Source of the DNA: Artocarpus heterophyllus
Lineage: Eukaryota; Streptophyta; Magnoliopsida; Rosales; Moraceae
Assembly (NCBI GenBank): GCA_025403435.1
Contig: CM046345.1
Location: 4,896,258 to 4,960,257, forward strand
Direction: 5' to 3'
Length of the DNA: 64,000 nucleotides
Shown here: positions 41,046 through 52,104 of the stretch, one piece after another
Position numbering within the stretch: position 1 is the stretch's first letter
How the letters are laid out: each line of letters starts with the position of its first letter
Translations under genes and position numbers: made by a program
The notes under the pieces: model-generated
Seen by the model: only the letters and a program-made list of their open reading frames with translations
The model's database searches: none
Told to the model about the DNA's origin: nothing

Positions 41046-41400
41046 TAAGGGTTAATGGGGAATATTTTAGTAGCAGCACAATTTAATAGTGCCCAGGTCT
41101 TAGGGATTATGCCTAAAATTCTAGCTTATGGGAAGATTACAGGTACAGAAAAAAGAGTTAGCCATATTTGTGAACGTATAGAAGTCATGATTAATATAGC
41201 TGAGGCTTTTATAGTTCTATCTGGTGGTTTAGGTGCTCTTGAGGAAATATTTATAGCTGCTAGTGGGAACCTATTGGGCATTCATTCCAAACCATTAGGA
41301 CTTTAGAATGTTAATGGTTTTTATGATGGTTTGTTGAAATTTTTAAACTATATTGTGGAAGAGAACTTTATTGTAAATTGGAAAAACAAATCTTTGTTAG
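41046..41400 (+). pseudogene. LOG-family (cytokinin riboside 5'-monophosphate phosphoribohydrolase-like) pseudogene fragment
   Basis: The frame through 41055-41306 reads GLMGNILVAAQF, VLGIMPKILAYGKITG, CERIEVMINIAEAFIVL, SGGLGALEEIF and LLGIHSKPLGL. In the same frame, past a TAG where Leu is expected, it continues NVNGFYDGLLKFLNYIVEENFI. The order and spacing match LOG enzymes, which release active cytokinin bases from nucleotides. The signature PGGxGTxxE appears as SGGLGALEE, so key positions are altered. The N-terminal Rossmann part is missing and no intron is evident, unlike usual plant LOG genes, which suggests a retrocopy or an exon remnant. Not functional. Confidence 0.7.
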
Positions 41401-41499
41401 TGTTTCAACTGCCGAAAAATTGTTTGATAAAAGGCATCTCGTATATTCAGAGTCTCATACTGCAACTTCGAAGTTGGATTGAGATAAAGGCAACAGAAA

Positions 41500-42140
41500 G
41501 CGGCCATTAGGTTTGTGTCTTCACCTATGATATTTTGCATGTTCATAGTTATGTTTGTGTATTTTGAATAACCACTCTTCCTTATGTGATGTCGTTTTTT
41601 ATTGTGTCTTTTGGGTTTTTGTTTTGTAGTATGTTGTTGTTAAAACTTTAAGATTTATTTATTTCGATATTAAGATGACTGATATTACAGAGTATTTGTT
41701 GCTCTCGAAACACATTCTGTTTAAGGTCTGATCTTTTGTTTAATAATTTTTTTTATTATTTTCTATGTACGTATATATGATTTGGATAGCCGGTTACATA
41801 GAGAGCTTTGTACCCTTGAAACGTATCTATATCATAAGGTTTCAGCTTTTTTCTATTTTGCTTTTGTACTCTTGAAACCTATCTATATTTTAAGGTCCGA
41901 TCTTTTTTCCATTCTTAAATTTGTATTCGTAATATTCTTTCTCAAATATATTTGGAGTGTTTTATTAATTATGTCTCCTTTTTGTAATAATTGTTATTGA
42001 AAGGTTTTCAATAATATAAGTGAAGTATCGTGATTAATTTGCATTATTAATCAAAGACCTCTTTTTTAAAAGTATAAATAACACTTAGATGTTACGTTTA
42101 ATTAAAATGGATTTATGAATAGGTCAATGCTTTTTTTGTT
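41500..42140. other. AT-rich DNA between LOG-like fragment and fold-back element
   Basis: No gene. A ~62-bp unit containing CTTGAAAC(G/C)TATCTATAT and AAGGT repeats around 41800-41900. Confidence 0.45.
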
Positions 42141-42147
42141 GTTCAAT

Positions 42148-42675
42148 CACTATAAGAAAAACTACATTTAACGACATATTATTTACGACATGTAGTTTTT
42201 GAATGTCGTTAAAAAGTACATACAATGACATCTCCAACAAAGATATCATTAACGACATTTGAAACAATAATTAACGACATCTATATAAATGTCGTATTAA
42301 AGGTTTCCTTTTAACAACAATAGTTTGATGTCGTTAAATTATTTAACGACAAGTAGGAGATGTCGTCAAAACCTTGAAGATTCTACGACACCCCTTATAG
42401 ACGACATTGGTCAAGATGTCGTCTATAAGGGGTGTCGTGGAATCTCCAAAGCTTTGACGACATCTTCGACTTGTCGTTAAATAATTTAACGACATTAAAC
42501 TATTGTCGTTAAAAGGAGACCTTTAATACGACATCTATATAGATGTAGTTAATTATTGTTTCAAATGTTATTAACGACATGTTTGCAGGAGATGTCGTTG
42601 TATGTACTTTTCAACGACATTCAAAAATTACATGTCGTAAATAATATGTCGTTAAAAATAGTTTTTCTTATAGTG
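42148..42675. mobile_element. 528-bp CACTA-type fold-back MITE
   Basis: It starts CACTATAAGAAAAACTA and ends with the inverse, TAGTTTTTCTTATAGTG. The whole 528 bp is a near-perfect palindrome with arms of about 260 bp and a centre near 42412 (GACGACATTGGTCAAGATGTCGTC). AAT on both sides (42145-42147 and 42676-42678) is a 3-bp target duplication, as expected for CACTA transposons. Both arms are filled with ACGACAT/ATGTCGT words. It codes for nothing. If transcribed it would form one long hairpin RNA. Confidence 0.88.
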
Positions 42676-42679
42676 AATT

Positions 42680-44900
42680 TTAAAAAACTTAAATTAAAAG
42701 ATTCAATTATTGTTCATTCCGTAAAGTCATGTATAATTTCTAAGCAATTTTATCCATTGGGACCAAAAAACAAAAGATGATCAATCATAAATTGAGCAAA
42801 AACGAAGACAAACATTTCATTTGCACGTGAAAAGTGTTGGAAGAGTTTCAGTGTTCTCAGGTCCTGAGCTTTCATATATGTAATCAAATGATATTCCATT
42901 CTATCTTATGTGTCACGTAGCAGAATTTCCATCTTATGTATCATGTTACATATCCTAAGATTTCTAAGATTACTTTTCAGGATTTGGCTGTATGAAATCA
43001 TGGCTGCAGACTAATTAGAGTTGTACTAAACGCCAAAATAGGTCTAAATTATTTCATGTGGAAAATGAGGTTGATTTGAATTATTACAGCCGACAAAAGA
43101 CTTAGAGCATCTTATGCATGCAAAGAAAAGTTTTCAAATCCTCATTAATCACTTTTATTGCAATCAATAAATTATGTGAACCCAAAAACTTTTCTTGACA
43201 TTGTTAAAAGTTTTTTTATTTGTACAACTAAGCAGAGACATTTTTTAGAACTTAAAAAAATTACCAAAAAAAACTCTTTTTAGTTCCCACCATCCAAAAA
43301 AAAAAAGGATAAATAGATATTTTCAAAAAAAATTAATATAACTCCATTATAGATGTCGAGAACATGTAGTTGAAGATTCAAAAGAAAGCTTAAGAATTGT
43401 GTATCTCTAACACAAAAACGCATCTTTAAAATCTATAAAATTAGCTCTGAAACTTAGGTATCATTTCATGCAATGTCACTTTCTCATCTCCATTAAAAAG
43501 TGTAAAAAAAAAAAGCCAAATTACTAGAAAATTTCTTTTTTTGACAAAGATTCACATGTTCATGTACAACATTAAACTTAATACAATTTCTTTCTTTATA
43601 ATGGACCCACTATTATTAGAAAATTTCTTTTTTGAAAAACACAACTCCCCGTTCTTTCTTTATGATGGACCCCACTATCTAGGCACCCATCCATATGTCT
43701 CTCCCATGGTTTGAGACGTCAAATTTTGTCTAAGCCGAGGTAACACTTCCTTTCTTTATTTTGGAGCCCCTAAAATTATGGAAATTCAAATTGGTCTTAC
43801 TTTGGAAATCATACAGAAGCAAAAAAAAAAAAGATTTAAAAAAATAGAGATAATAAAGTCGAATAATTAAATTAAAATTTAAAATTTAAAATATAGATGG
43901 GGACATTTTAAGTTGTAGTAGTTCAAAAGAGTAACGTTAATTTTTATTATTTAACTGAATTGTTTTTTTATATTTTTTCAACGTGAAATTAATATTAAAC
44001 TTAGTAGATATAATCATGTTAATGATAAGCATGATAGAAACTTAAACATAGGATACTAAAGAAAAAGGAAAAAAAATGGTTTAAAGAAGTAGTAGTTCAC
44101 CTAATTGCAAAAAACAATATTGAAATCAGATTTCAACATCGTTGGAATTTGTAGTGTTTGTATTGATAGAAAGAGAAAGAAAAAACAAACAATACATAGA
44201 ATATGAAAGAAAGAAAAAATTCAGCCAGGCTAGCCATTTGACTCAGTTCAATGTCTCCATCAAAATCTCTGAAGATCTTCTCAATACTGTTATGATATGA
44301 TTACAATATTTTGCCCCTGTAAAAACATGATTATAACATGAATGTAAAAAGAACAGGAGAAAAGATAGCAATAATACATAAAACAATAAAGTGATATCAT
44401 AAAATTCACCGATTCAACTATATATAACAGAGACTTAACCAAATATAGCAGTACTCTTTTTTTTTTTTTTTTTTGGCAATGGGAAAAAAATCACAATATC
44501 AATAACTCAATAAATACATCTAGAAAAAGTGTAACAGATCATCACTGTAAACAAAAAAAAAAAAATCAATGTAAAAGGATCATCACTGTACAAATTCATA
44601 TCTTCTGCCTAATTCCTTTGAAGGAAAATCTAAACAAAGCTTGCTTTTCGATGTTAATAAGGGAAAACTGCAAAACAAAAACAGATGTAAAGACTAAGAT
44701 ACACGACCCATATTGAGATGCCTATGAAAAATGGATGCTGTTTATGGCAAAAAAACAAAGAGAGAGAGAGAGAAATATTGATTCTTTCCAATTTATCAGT
44801 GATGGAAGGGGAAAAAAATTATCATTTCAGCTGACAGAAAGAAAAACACGGCGACGTTTGAACTGCCAAATCCGAAAAACCACGATGAAATTTGCCGTAG
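42680..44900. other. AT-rich intergenic DNA
   Basis: No recognisable gene or element boundary. It contains several homopolymer A/T runs. Two near-identical blocks with TTTCTTTATAATGGACCC / TTTCTTTATGATGGACCC occur around 43590 and 43655. Confidence 0.5.
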
Positions 44901-45010
44901 ATTAAAACCGTCGGCTTGGAATCAATCTCACGAAAAGTGAATGTTTTCGAAACGACAATTCTCTTTTCGACCTTCCATTGCCTCTTCGTTTGAGCCTATC
45001 AGCTCCTGCA
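44900..45010 (-). other. Candidate last exon of an unrecognised gene
   Basis: On the minus strand a good acceptor (TTCTTTTGCAG) is followed by an open frame that includes ELIGSNEEAMEGRKENCRF and stops soon after IHFS. It is GC-richer than its surroundings. It could be the 3' end of the transcript containing the candidate exons to the right. No family recognised. Confidence 0.25.
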
Positions 45011-45549
45011 AAAGAAGTACCACCGTCACAAATAAAGAACAGCTCCAAACGATCAAACCTTGAATTTGGTAAGATTCAAACAATAAAATCTCTCGACATT
45101 CCCCAAATAGGAAATTCTATCCAACTAAAATCCCAATCACATAGTAACACAACCATAAACTTTTTTCACTTTTAAAAGCTTCCGAAGCATGAGATTCACA
45201 TATTTAGTAAGGCATCAAGTAACAAAAATAATGATAAGATTTCTAGACTCCATTAGTTAGCACACTCATATTGCCTGAGGAGAAAACAATTTCACCATGA
45301 GGTTTCATATTACAATGGAAAAAAAAATAACAATAACAATAACAAAGAAAAAAAGGGATCCTTTTATTTTATGAAGGGTGTCAAAATCTAGCAGTGTCTA
45401 CCTAAAAAATCTAAGTTCTCATAAACTTATTGAACAATCAATCAGTTGCTAATAAACAAAACCAAACAATTAAGGAATCAAGCAGTACTATCACCATATA
45501 TTGTTCAAAAATCACATTTTTGAATCAAATTAGAAATACCCAGATCAGA

Positions 45550-45733
45550 TCAAAGCCAATCAAGAGTGATGGAAAGAAGAGACATCTTGGCAATCTCCGA
45601 GAAAGCGGCTTCTTTAACCCCAAGAATATTAATGGCCAAATCCTCGTAAGCAGTCTCAAAAGCCTCCTGCCTAAACCTCGGCACTCGACCGCTTCTGCTT
45701 TGCGTGTACACGTCCCACATATTAAGCATTACA
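45550..45733 (-). CDS. Candidate coding exon, unrecognised
   Basis: The minus strand reads MWDVYTQSRSGRVPRF, then QEAFETAYEDLAINILGVKE, then AAFSEIAKMSLLSITLDWL and a TGA. The amino-acid make-up is that of a folded soluble protein, and the segment is clearly GC-richer than the flanking AT-rich DNA. In-frame ATG codons are at 45729 and nine bases further in; alternatively the segment joins an upstream exon through an AG at 45734-45735. I do not recognise the family. It may be a real small gene, a gene fragment, or a non-coding transcript. Confidence 0.35.
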
Positions 45734-45966
45734 CTTGATCACTAAATAAAATACCAATAAATAAGCAGACCAATTGAATTAGATGGCCTCTAACCAGGAC
45801 AACAAAGAAAGCTATGCTACATATTCTGTTTCAAAGTAGCACAGCTTTCTTGCTCCCAAGACCGTGTCAGCCAGGCATAAAAGGCAAATGACCAGAAAAT
45901 CTAGAAGGAATTTTCACTCCACTTCCTTTAAAAAAATAATAAAATAAAAAATAAAAAAATTTCATG

Positions 45967-46215
45967 CTAATTCAAAAAACAAGTGACAGAGAGAAATATT
46001 TGACGAACTAGAATGTCAAGATCGTTGTAATTGGGAGAACTGAAATCGTCGGATAATCGAGAGAGGTTACCGGCCAACTGTTGTATCACCCAAAATGTTT
46101 CTTTAAGCGCAGACGTTTGTAGTATTAGGTTGTCGTATCCATAGTGAAGTGAAAAATTTGTAACTCGGGAGATTAATAAAGTTAAACGTTCGAAAAGACA
46201 AGCGATTTTTCAATC
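45967..46215 (-). CDS. Candidate coding exon, unrecognised, upstream of the previous one
   Basis: An open frame of about 80 codons without an obvious ATG reads LHYGYDNLILQTSALKETFW, then VIQQLAGNLSRLSDDFSSP and NYNDLDILVRQIF. It is helix-like and plausible as protein. If real it would be an internal or first exon with a donor near LDIL (GTTCGT) or later. It lies next to the inverted AT-rich repeat that starts near 46390. Function unknown. Confidence 0.28.
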
Positions 46216-46389
46216 CCTTGAATATTTCATAATTGATATGGAGTTTTAATTCTAAATAATAATAAAAAACATTTGATTTATTATATCTTTTCTCATTAAT
46301 TGCAAGAATTTTTACTGATTCTATAAGTCAACCGAAAGCGACAATATAACAAGTTATAATGTAGTAAGGGTTTTCCTATAAAAAATAGT

Positions 46390-47960
46390 AAAATAATCAT
46401 CTCTCACTAATGATTTGGTGCACTAACTAGGAAAATTATAACAATTGTCACTACAATTATAATTAACATAATTTTAAGATAGAAAAAATAATAACAAATC
46501 AAAATGATTATATTTAAATAGAATAAATTTTTGCATCAATTTTGGCAAAGCCTCGTCTTATTAAATAGTTTTAGAATACACTATACCATCATCTGTCAAC
46601 AATAAATCAACAGTTATCAAGCATTATCATGCATTCATTATGCCAGTTTATATCTATAATGTAACAAAAACTCAACTTAATAAACAAGCATGATTTCGAC
46701 ATTATTAATATTAATTATGCAACATAATTAAATTGCATAAAGAAAACATGATTGAATTTATGCAAGAATTGAACAGCGTAACAACATTCACAATCATTAT
46801 TAAAAACTTGAAAATATAATTTATTCCATAAAAATATAACATTACAACACAAATATAAGGTTAAAAACCATGCCAATATACTATGTACATTAAATCATCT
46901 CTTTATTTCATTAAACTCTTTATACTAATTTAAATATTATTTTATTATTTTTAATGAAATCGAAGAAGCACCTTAACAATATCTCCTCTCAAAAGGAAAG
47001 GAGAAGGGGGTTGCCCCCGTGGATGGTGAATGAAGGGGGGAAGCAACAGGTTTATATAGTGAAAGAATTTCTAGTAGCTGATTTATTTATTTTCTTTTTC
47101 TTTTCTTTTTGCATTACAGCGACTTTGCATGTGCGAATTTTACTCTGTAATCTGGTGTGACGCAGCTAAAGGACGGGCACATCTAGACCGCTAGATTGCT
47201 GACCAAATACTGAAGTGATGGGACGAATCAAGTCAGCTCAGACAGAAATAAACAGCTCCAAGCAGACCTTTGAATGGTCAACGTCAATTTATCGAATGGC
47301 AAGAGGAACGAGCGCATGTGTAAGAGGCCACACTAGATCCAAGACAGCTCTAAAACTCCTTGACACACGGTAGACACGTGGACAGCTGGGTTCCTTAGGC
47401 AGCGCGATCTGGCGGCTGAAACCTGCCAAGTGGCTTTTTATTTTTGAATTGCTTTTGATTTCTTGTACATTTGAGATCCTTTTTACCTTTTTTAAGTCAT
47501 TTTTCTTCGTTTTTCTTCTAAATTTTAAATCTAAAATTAACAAATATATTAAAATTAATTATTTTACAAATAAATATTTACAATAATATTAAAAATATTT
47601 TTTTACATTAAAACATATAAAAATAATTACAAATTTCAATTTGTCACAGATATAATTTTCAAGACGAAAATATTTTTAAATATTAGTAAAAATATGATAA
47701 AACATATTTACAAAATAAAAATTTATTTACAAACACACTAATGCTCTAAATATTACGATTTTGATTATTTACAAATTAAATACATATTTAATAAACCGTA
47801 ACGACTCTAAAAATTACCAAAAATATTATTAAACATAAAAGCACATTAAAAATATATTTTTAAACACATTTACATATTAAGACATAAAAATACTAATCAA
47901 CATAAAAATATTATTAATTAATAAATTTAATAAGAAATAAAAATATAAATAAACGGTCTA
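46390..47960 (-). mobile_element. AT-rich LTR-like repeat, minus-oriented copy
   Basis: Reverse-complement partner of 20970-22760. Shared blocks include TTGTCACTACAATTATAATTAACATA near 46450, TTTATTCCATAAAAATATAACATTAC near 46830 and AAAAATTACCAAAAATATTATTAAACATAAAAG near 47810 (shortened here as anchors: TTATAATTAACATA, ATTCCATAAAAATAT, ATTATTAAACATAAAAG). A CT/GA-rich segment at 46975-47045 matches the block after the TATA box in the other copy. No coding capacity. Confidence 0.6.
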
Positions 47961-47974
47961 AGCCTTGTAAAAAG

Positions 47975-48024
47975 AATGATTAAAGAGTGACGGAGCCAGA
48001 ATGATTAAAGAGTGACGGAGCCAG
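47975..48024. repeat. 25-bp perfect tandem duplication
   Basis: AATGATTAAAGAGTGACGGA followed by GCCAG appears twice without a gap, at the outer edge of the AT-rich repeat. Confidence 0.9.
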
Positions 48025-48399
48025 TGAACATGGACCAGAAAGCCAAAAGAAGAACAGGGATCAAAACAGGTTTTGGATAGGGTCGACAATTCGTGTTCGC
48101 GTGTCATATTTGTGCCAACACGTTTACAACATGAACACAACATGATTAATATATATGCCTTCGTGACACGATTAATATACGTGTAACACGACACGTTTAA
48201 AGAAATTTACTATATAATTTTTTTAAATTTCATATACTCTATAATTTTCTTTTAATTTTTACTAACAAAATGTAAAAATAAAGCCAAAATTAAAGCCAAA
48301 CCAAAATAAATTAAAAAACCTTAAATATTGGTGTAAAAATATAATTATATTTAATTATTAAATATTTTCAACTGGATTATTTTCCTTCAATTTTTAAAT

Positions 48400-48530
48400 T
48401 GGAGAAAAATTATTTCAAGACCACAAATTGCTTCACTGCCTCTGCATGGACAAGGAGAGAACTCAGAGAAGCTGATGTTTATATAGAGGGCGAATGAGAG
48501 AAGGGCAACGTTTCCTTTCGATGTGGGAGT
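48400..48530 (-). promoter_or_regulatory. Plant snRNA-type promoter (USE plus TATA) with possible U1-like remnant
   Basis: On the minus strand CTCCCACATCG (48519-48529) matches the upstream sequence element of plant snRNA genes (RTCCCACATCG, first base off). A TATATAAA box (48478-48485) follows after 33 bp, the spacing of RNA polymerase II-transcribed U1/U2/U4/U5 genes. Downstream the strand reads GCAGTGAAGCAATTTGTGG; AATTTGTGG is the U1-type Sm site, but the usual U1 5' end is absent. It may be a truncated U1 pseudogene behind a good promoter. TCCCACATCG also occurs in other plant repeats, which is the main alternative. Confidence 0.4.
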
Positions 48531-48599
48531 TTTGAAAAACTAATGAAGAAAAGCCTATAAATAAATTAGAAGCTATTATTTAACATCAAATCAACATTT

Positions 48600-48780
48600 G
48601 GTACGGTGGTGGGCTGCTAGCAAGCGTGACTTGGAATGCCTAGGTGCAAGGTTCGATCGATTCATATAATGCGTTTCAAACCCAGTTATCTCATGTCGTT
48701 TTTGCATAGTATCATTGTACCTAGAACAAAGGGAAGAGAAAGGAATATTGAACTGTAGTGTATTTTTTCACGGTGAGTTG
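48600..48780 (+). mobile_element. tRNA-derived SINE candidate
   Basis: TGGTGGGCTGCTAGCAAGCG followed 30 bp later by AAGGTTCGATCGATTC resembles polymerase III A and B boxes in tRNA-like order. The sequence between cannot fold as a full tRNA, and an unrelated body follows. This is the layout of plant SINEs. Ends are approximate and no target duplication was seen. Confidence 0.35.
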
Positions 48781-48845
48781 TATGAATAAGTTTTACTATC
48801 TTTTTTTGAAAGATTTTGCCTATATCTTTTAAATACATATAGCAT

Positions 48846-48993
48846 GTGTTTGGATTGTTAGGACTAATTAGTTTTAACTAACTACCGTATAAAACTCGAG
48901 TAAAAAAATAAAAAATTACTACTTATAAAAGATCACATATACTACAATTTTTAAATTTAAAATTCTAATTCTAACCAACTTACCAAACACCCC
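48846..48993. mobile_element. Short MITE-like element
   Basis: About 148 bp with inverted ends: GTGTTTGGATTGTTAG at the left and CTAACCAACTTACCAAACAC at the right. The interior is AT-rich. Similar GTTTGGCA-type ends occur near 19607 and 37498. Confidence 0.4.
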
Positions 48994-49170
48994 ATTAACG
49001 TTATTAAGCCTGACAAGCTAACTGCCCCACTGGGTTGTATGGTATTTGCTTTTCAAATACCCTCACTTAAAGATTTCCCTTAAATACCTTTGCACCATTT
49101 TACTTGCGTACAAAATTCATTATTAAAAGAGAAGGGCATCAACAAATAAATTCATGCACGTGGTAAGAAT

Positions 49171-52104
49171 GGTAAAGCATGATGTTCAAAACTAGAAGTT
49201 GATGGAATTCTTTGATAACAGGAACGCAATAGAGAAATGTGAAAAAAGAAGAACAATTAGACATTATTGAATTTAAAATAATCCAAAATAGGATTTGCCC
49301 AACCTAACACAGACCTAAACTGTGTAATCTTTATTTTACTAAAAATAGGACATATATATAATCTTTCTACGGTAGGTATTTCCATCAAGTCAAAATTACT
49401 ATTCTGCAAATGTAATAGCCATGAAACAAGTACTACCATTTAGCTACTTTTTTCGTGCCTGAGAAATTTCTATATATATGTGTATATATCATATTATATA
49501 GAATAAAAATATTTCAAGATGCCAAAGTATGTGGTTCACAACCATCATTGACACAAGCCAAGACATCTTTGTAGTCCCTAGAAATGGTGAAAGAATCATA
49601 GACCTCCCCATCACGGCTCTTCTTGTATTCAAATAGAAGTGACGAGTGATTGAAAGCTGTCATCATCATGGTAAAGCATGATGTTCAAAACTAGAAGTTG
49701 ATGGAATTCTTTGATAACAGAAACATCATAGAGAAATGTGAAAAAGTAAGAACAGTTAGACATTATTGAATTTAAAATAATCCAAAATCGGATTTGCCCA
49801 ACCTAACACAGACCTTATCTGTGTAATCTTTATTTTACTAAAAATAAGACATATATATAATCTTTCTGGGGTAGGTATTTCCATCAGGACAAAATTACTA
49901 TTCTGTAAATGTAATAGCCATGAAACAAGTACTACCATTAAGTTACTTTTTTCGTGCCAGACAAAATTCGTATATATCATATTATATAGAATAAAAATAT
50001 TTTAAGATGCCAAAGTATGTGGTTCACAACCATCATTGACACAAGCCAAGACATCTTTGTAGTCCCTAGAAATGGTGAAAGAATCTTAGACCTCCCCATC
50101 ATGGCTCTTCTTGTATTCAAATAGAAGTGACGAGTGATTGAAAGCTATCATCATCATGGTAAAGCATGATGTTCAAAACTAGAAGTTGATGGAATTCTTT
50201 GATAACAGGAACGACATAGAGAAACGTGAAAAAGGAAGAACAGTTAGACATTATTGAATTTAAAATAATCCAAAATCGGATTTGCCCAACCTAACACAGA
50301 CCTAATCTATGTAATCTTTATTTGACTAAAAATAGGACATATATATAATCTTTCTACAGTAGGTATCTCCATCAGGTCAAAATTACTATTCTGCAAATGT
50401 AATAGCCATGAAACAAGTACTACCATTAAGTTACTTTTTTCACGCCTAAGAAATTTCTATATATATGTGTATATATCATATTATATAGAATAAAAATATT
50501 TCAAGATGCCAAAATATGTGGTTCACAACCATCATTGACACAAGCCAAGACATCTTTGTAGTCCCTAGAAATGGTGAAAGAATCAAACCTCCCCATCACA
50601 GCTCTTCTTGTATTCAAATAGAAGTGACGAGTGATTGAAAGTTGTCATCATCATGGTAAGGCATGATGTTCAAAACTAGAAGTTGATGGAATTCTTTGAT
50701 AACAGGAACGACATAGAGAAATGTGAAAAAAGAAGAACAATTAGACATTATTGAATTTAAAATAATCCAAAATTGGATTTGCCCAACCTAACACAGACCT
50801 AATCTACGTAATCTTTATTTTACTAAAAATAAGACATATATAAAATCTTTCTGCAGTAAGTATTTCCATCAGGTCAAAATTACTATTCTGCAAATGTAAT
50901 AGCCATGAAACAAGTACTACCATTAAGTTACTTTTTTCGTGCCTGACAAAATTCTTATATATATGTGTATATATCATATTATATGGAATAATAATATTGC
51001 AAGATGCCAAAATATGTGGTTCACAACCATCATTGACACAAGCCAAGACATCTTTATAGTCCCTAAAAATGGTGAAAGAATCATAGACCTCACCATCACG
51101 GCTCTTCTTGTATTCAAATAGAAGTGACGAGTGATTGAAAGCCGTCATCATCATGGTAAAGCATGATGTTCAAAACTAGAAGTTGATGGAATTCTTTGAT
51201 AACATGAACGACATAGAGAAATGTAAAAAGGAAGAACAGTTAGACATTATTGAATTTAAAATAATCCAAAATCGGATTTGTCCAACCTATAATCTTTATT
51301 TTACTAAAAATAGGACATATATATAATCTTTTTGCGGTAGGTATTTTCATCAAATCAAAATTACTATTCTGCAATGTAATAGCCATGAAACAAGTACTAC
51401 CATTAAGCTACTTTTTTCGCGCCTGACAAAATTCCTATATATATGTGTATATATCATATTATATGGAATAAAAATATTTCAAGATGCCAAAGTATGTGGT
51501 TCACAACCATCATTGACAAAAGCCAAGACATTTTTGTAGTCCCTAGAAATGGTGAAAGAATCATAGACCTCCCCATCACGACTCTTCTTGTATTCAAATA
51601 GAAGTGACGAGTGATTGAAAGCTGTCATCATCATAGTAAAGCATGATGTTCAAAACTAGAAACGACATAGAGAAATGTGAAAAAGTAAGAACAGTTAGAC
51701 ACTATTGAATTTAAAATAATCCAAAATCGGATTTGCCCAACCTAACACAGACCTACTCTGTGTAATCTTTATTTTACTAAAAATAGGACATATATATAAT
51801 CTTTTTGCGGTAGGTATTTCCATCAGGTCAAAATTACTATTCTGCAAATGTAATAGCCATGAAACAAGTACTACCATTAACTTACTTTTTTCGTGCCTGA
51901 GAAATTTCTATATATATGTGCATATATCATATTATATAGAATAAAAATATTTCAAGATGCCAAAGTATGTGGTTCACAACCATCATTAACACAAGCCAAG
52001 ACATCTTTGTAGTCCCTAGAAATGGTGAAAGAATCGTAGACCTCCCCATCACGGCTCTTCTTGTATTCAAAAAGAAGTGACGAGTGATTGAAAGCTGTCA
52101 TCTT
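49171..52104. repeat. Tandem amplification of the PAP copy 3 gene tail, ~490-bp units
   Basis: Six units begin with (G)GTAAAGCATGATGTTC at 49171, 49670, 50158, 50655, 51155 and 51635 (spacings 499, 488, 497, 500, 480). The sixth runs into the real last exon. Each unit contains 3' flanking DNA and, on the minus strand, the stop codon plus about 50 codons of PAP exon 12 (TAFNHSSLLFEYKKSRDGEV ... VNDGCEPHTLAS). Unit edges are always the same two points: GCTGTCATC in the exon and GGTAAAGCATG in the 3' flank. Units differ by scattered substitutions and small indels; unit 6 lacks about 25 bp near its start. Confidence 0.93.

Noticed and set aside
48640..48665. Possible tRNA gene because of GGTTCGATC
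   Set aside because: No acceptor stem or cloverleaf can be drawn around it; better explained as a tRNA-derived SINE.
50804..51154. Open frame of 116 codons ending a PAP-like peptide within the tail array
   Set aside because: It is one array unit read through its 3' flank; not a separate gene.
49171..52104. CRISPR-like array of regularly spaced repeats
   Set aside because: Units are ~490 bp, contain gene sequence, have no spacers, and the genome is a plant's.
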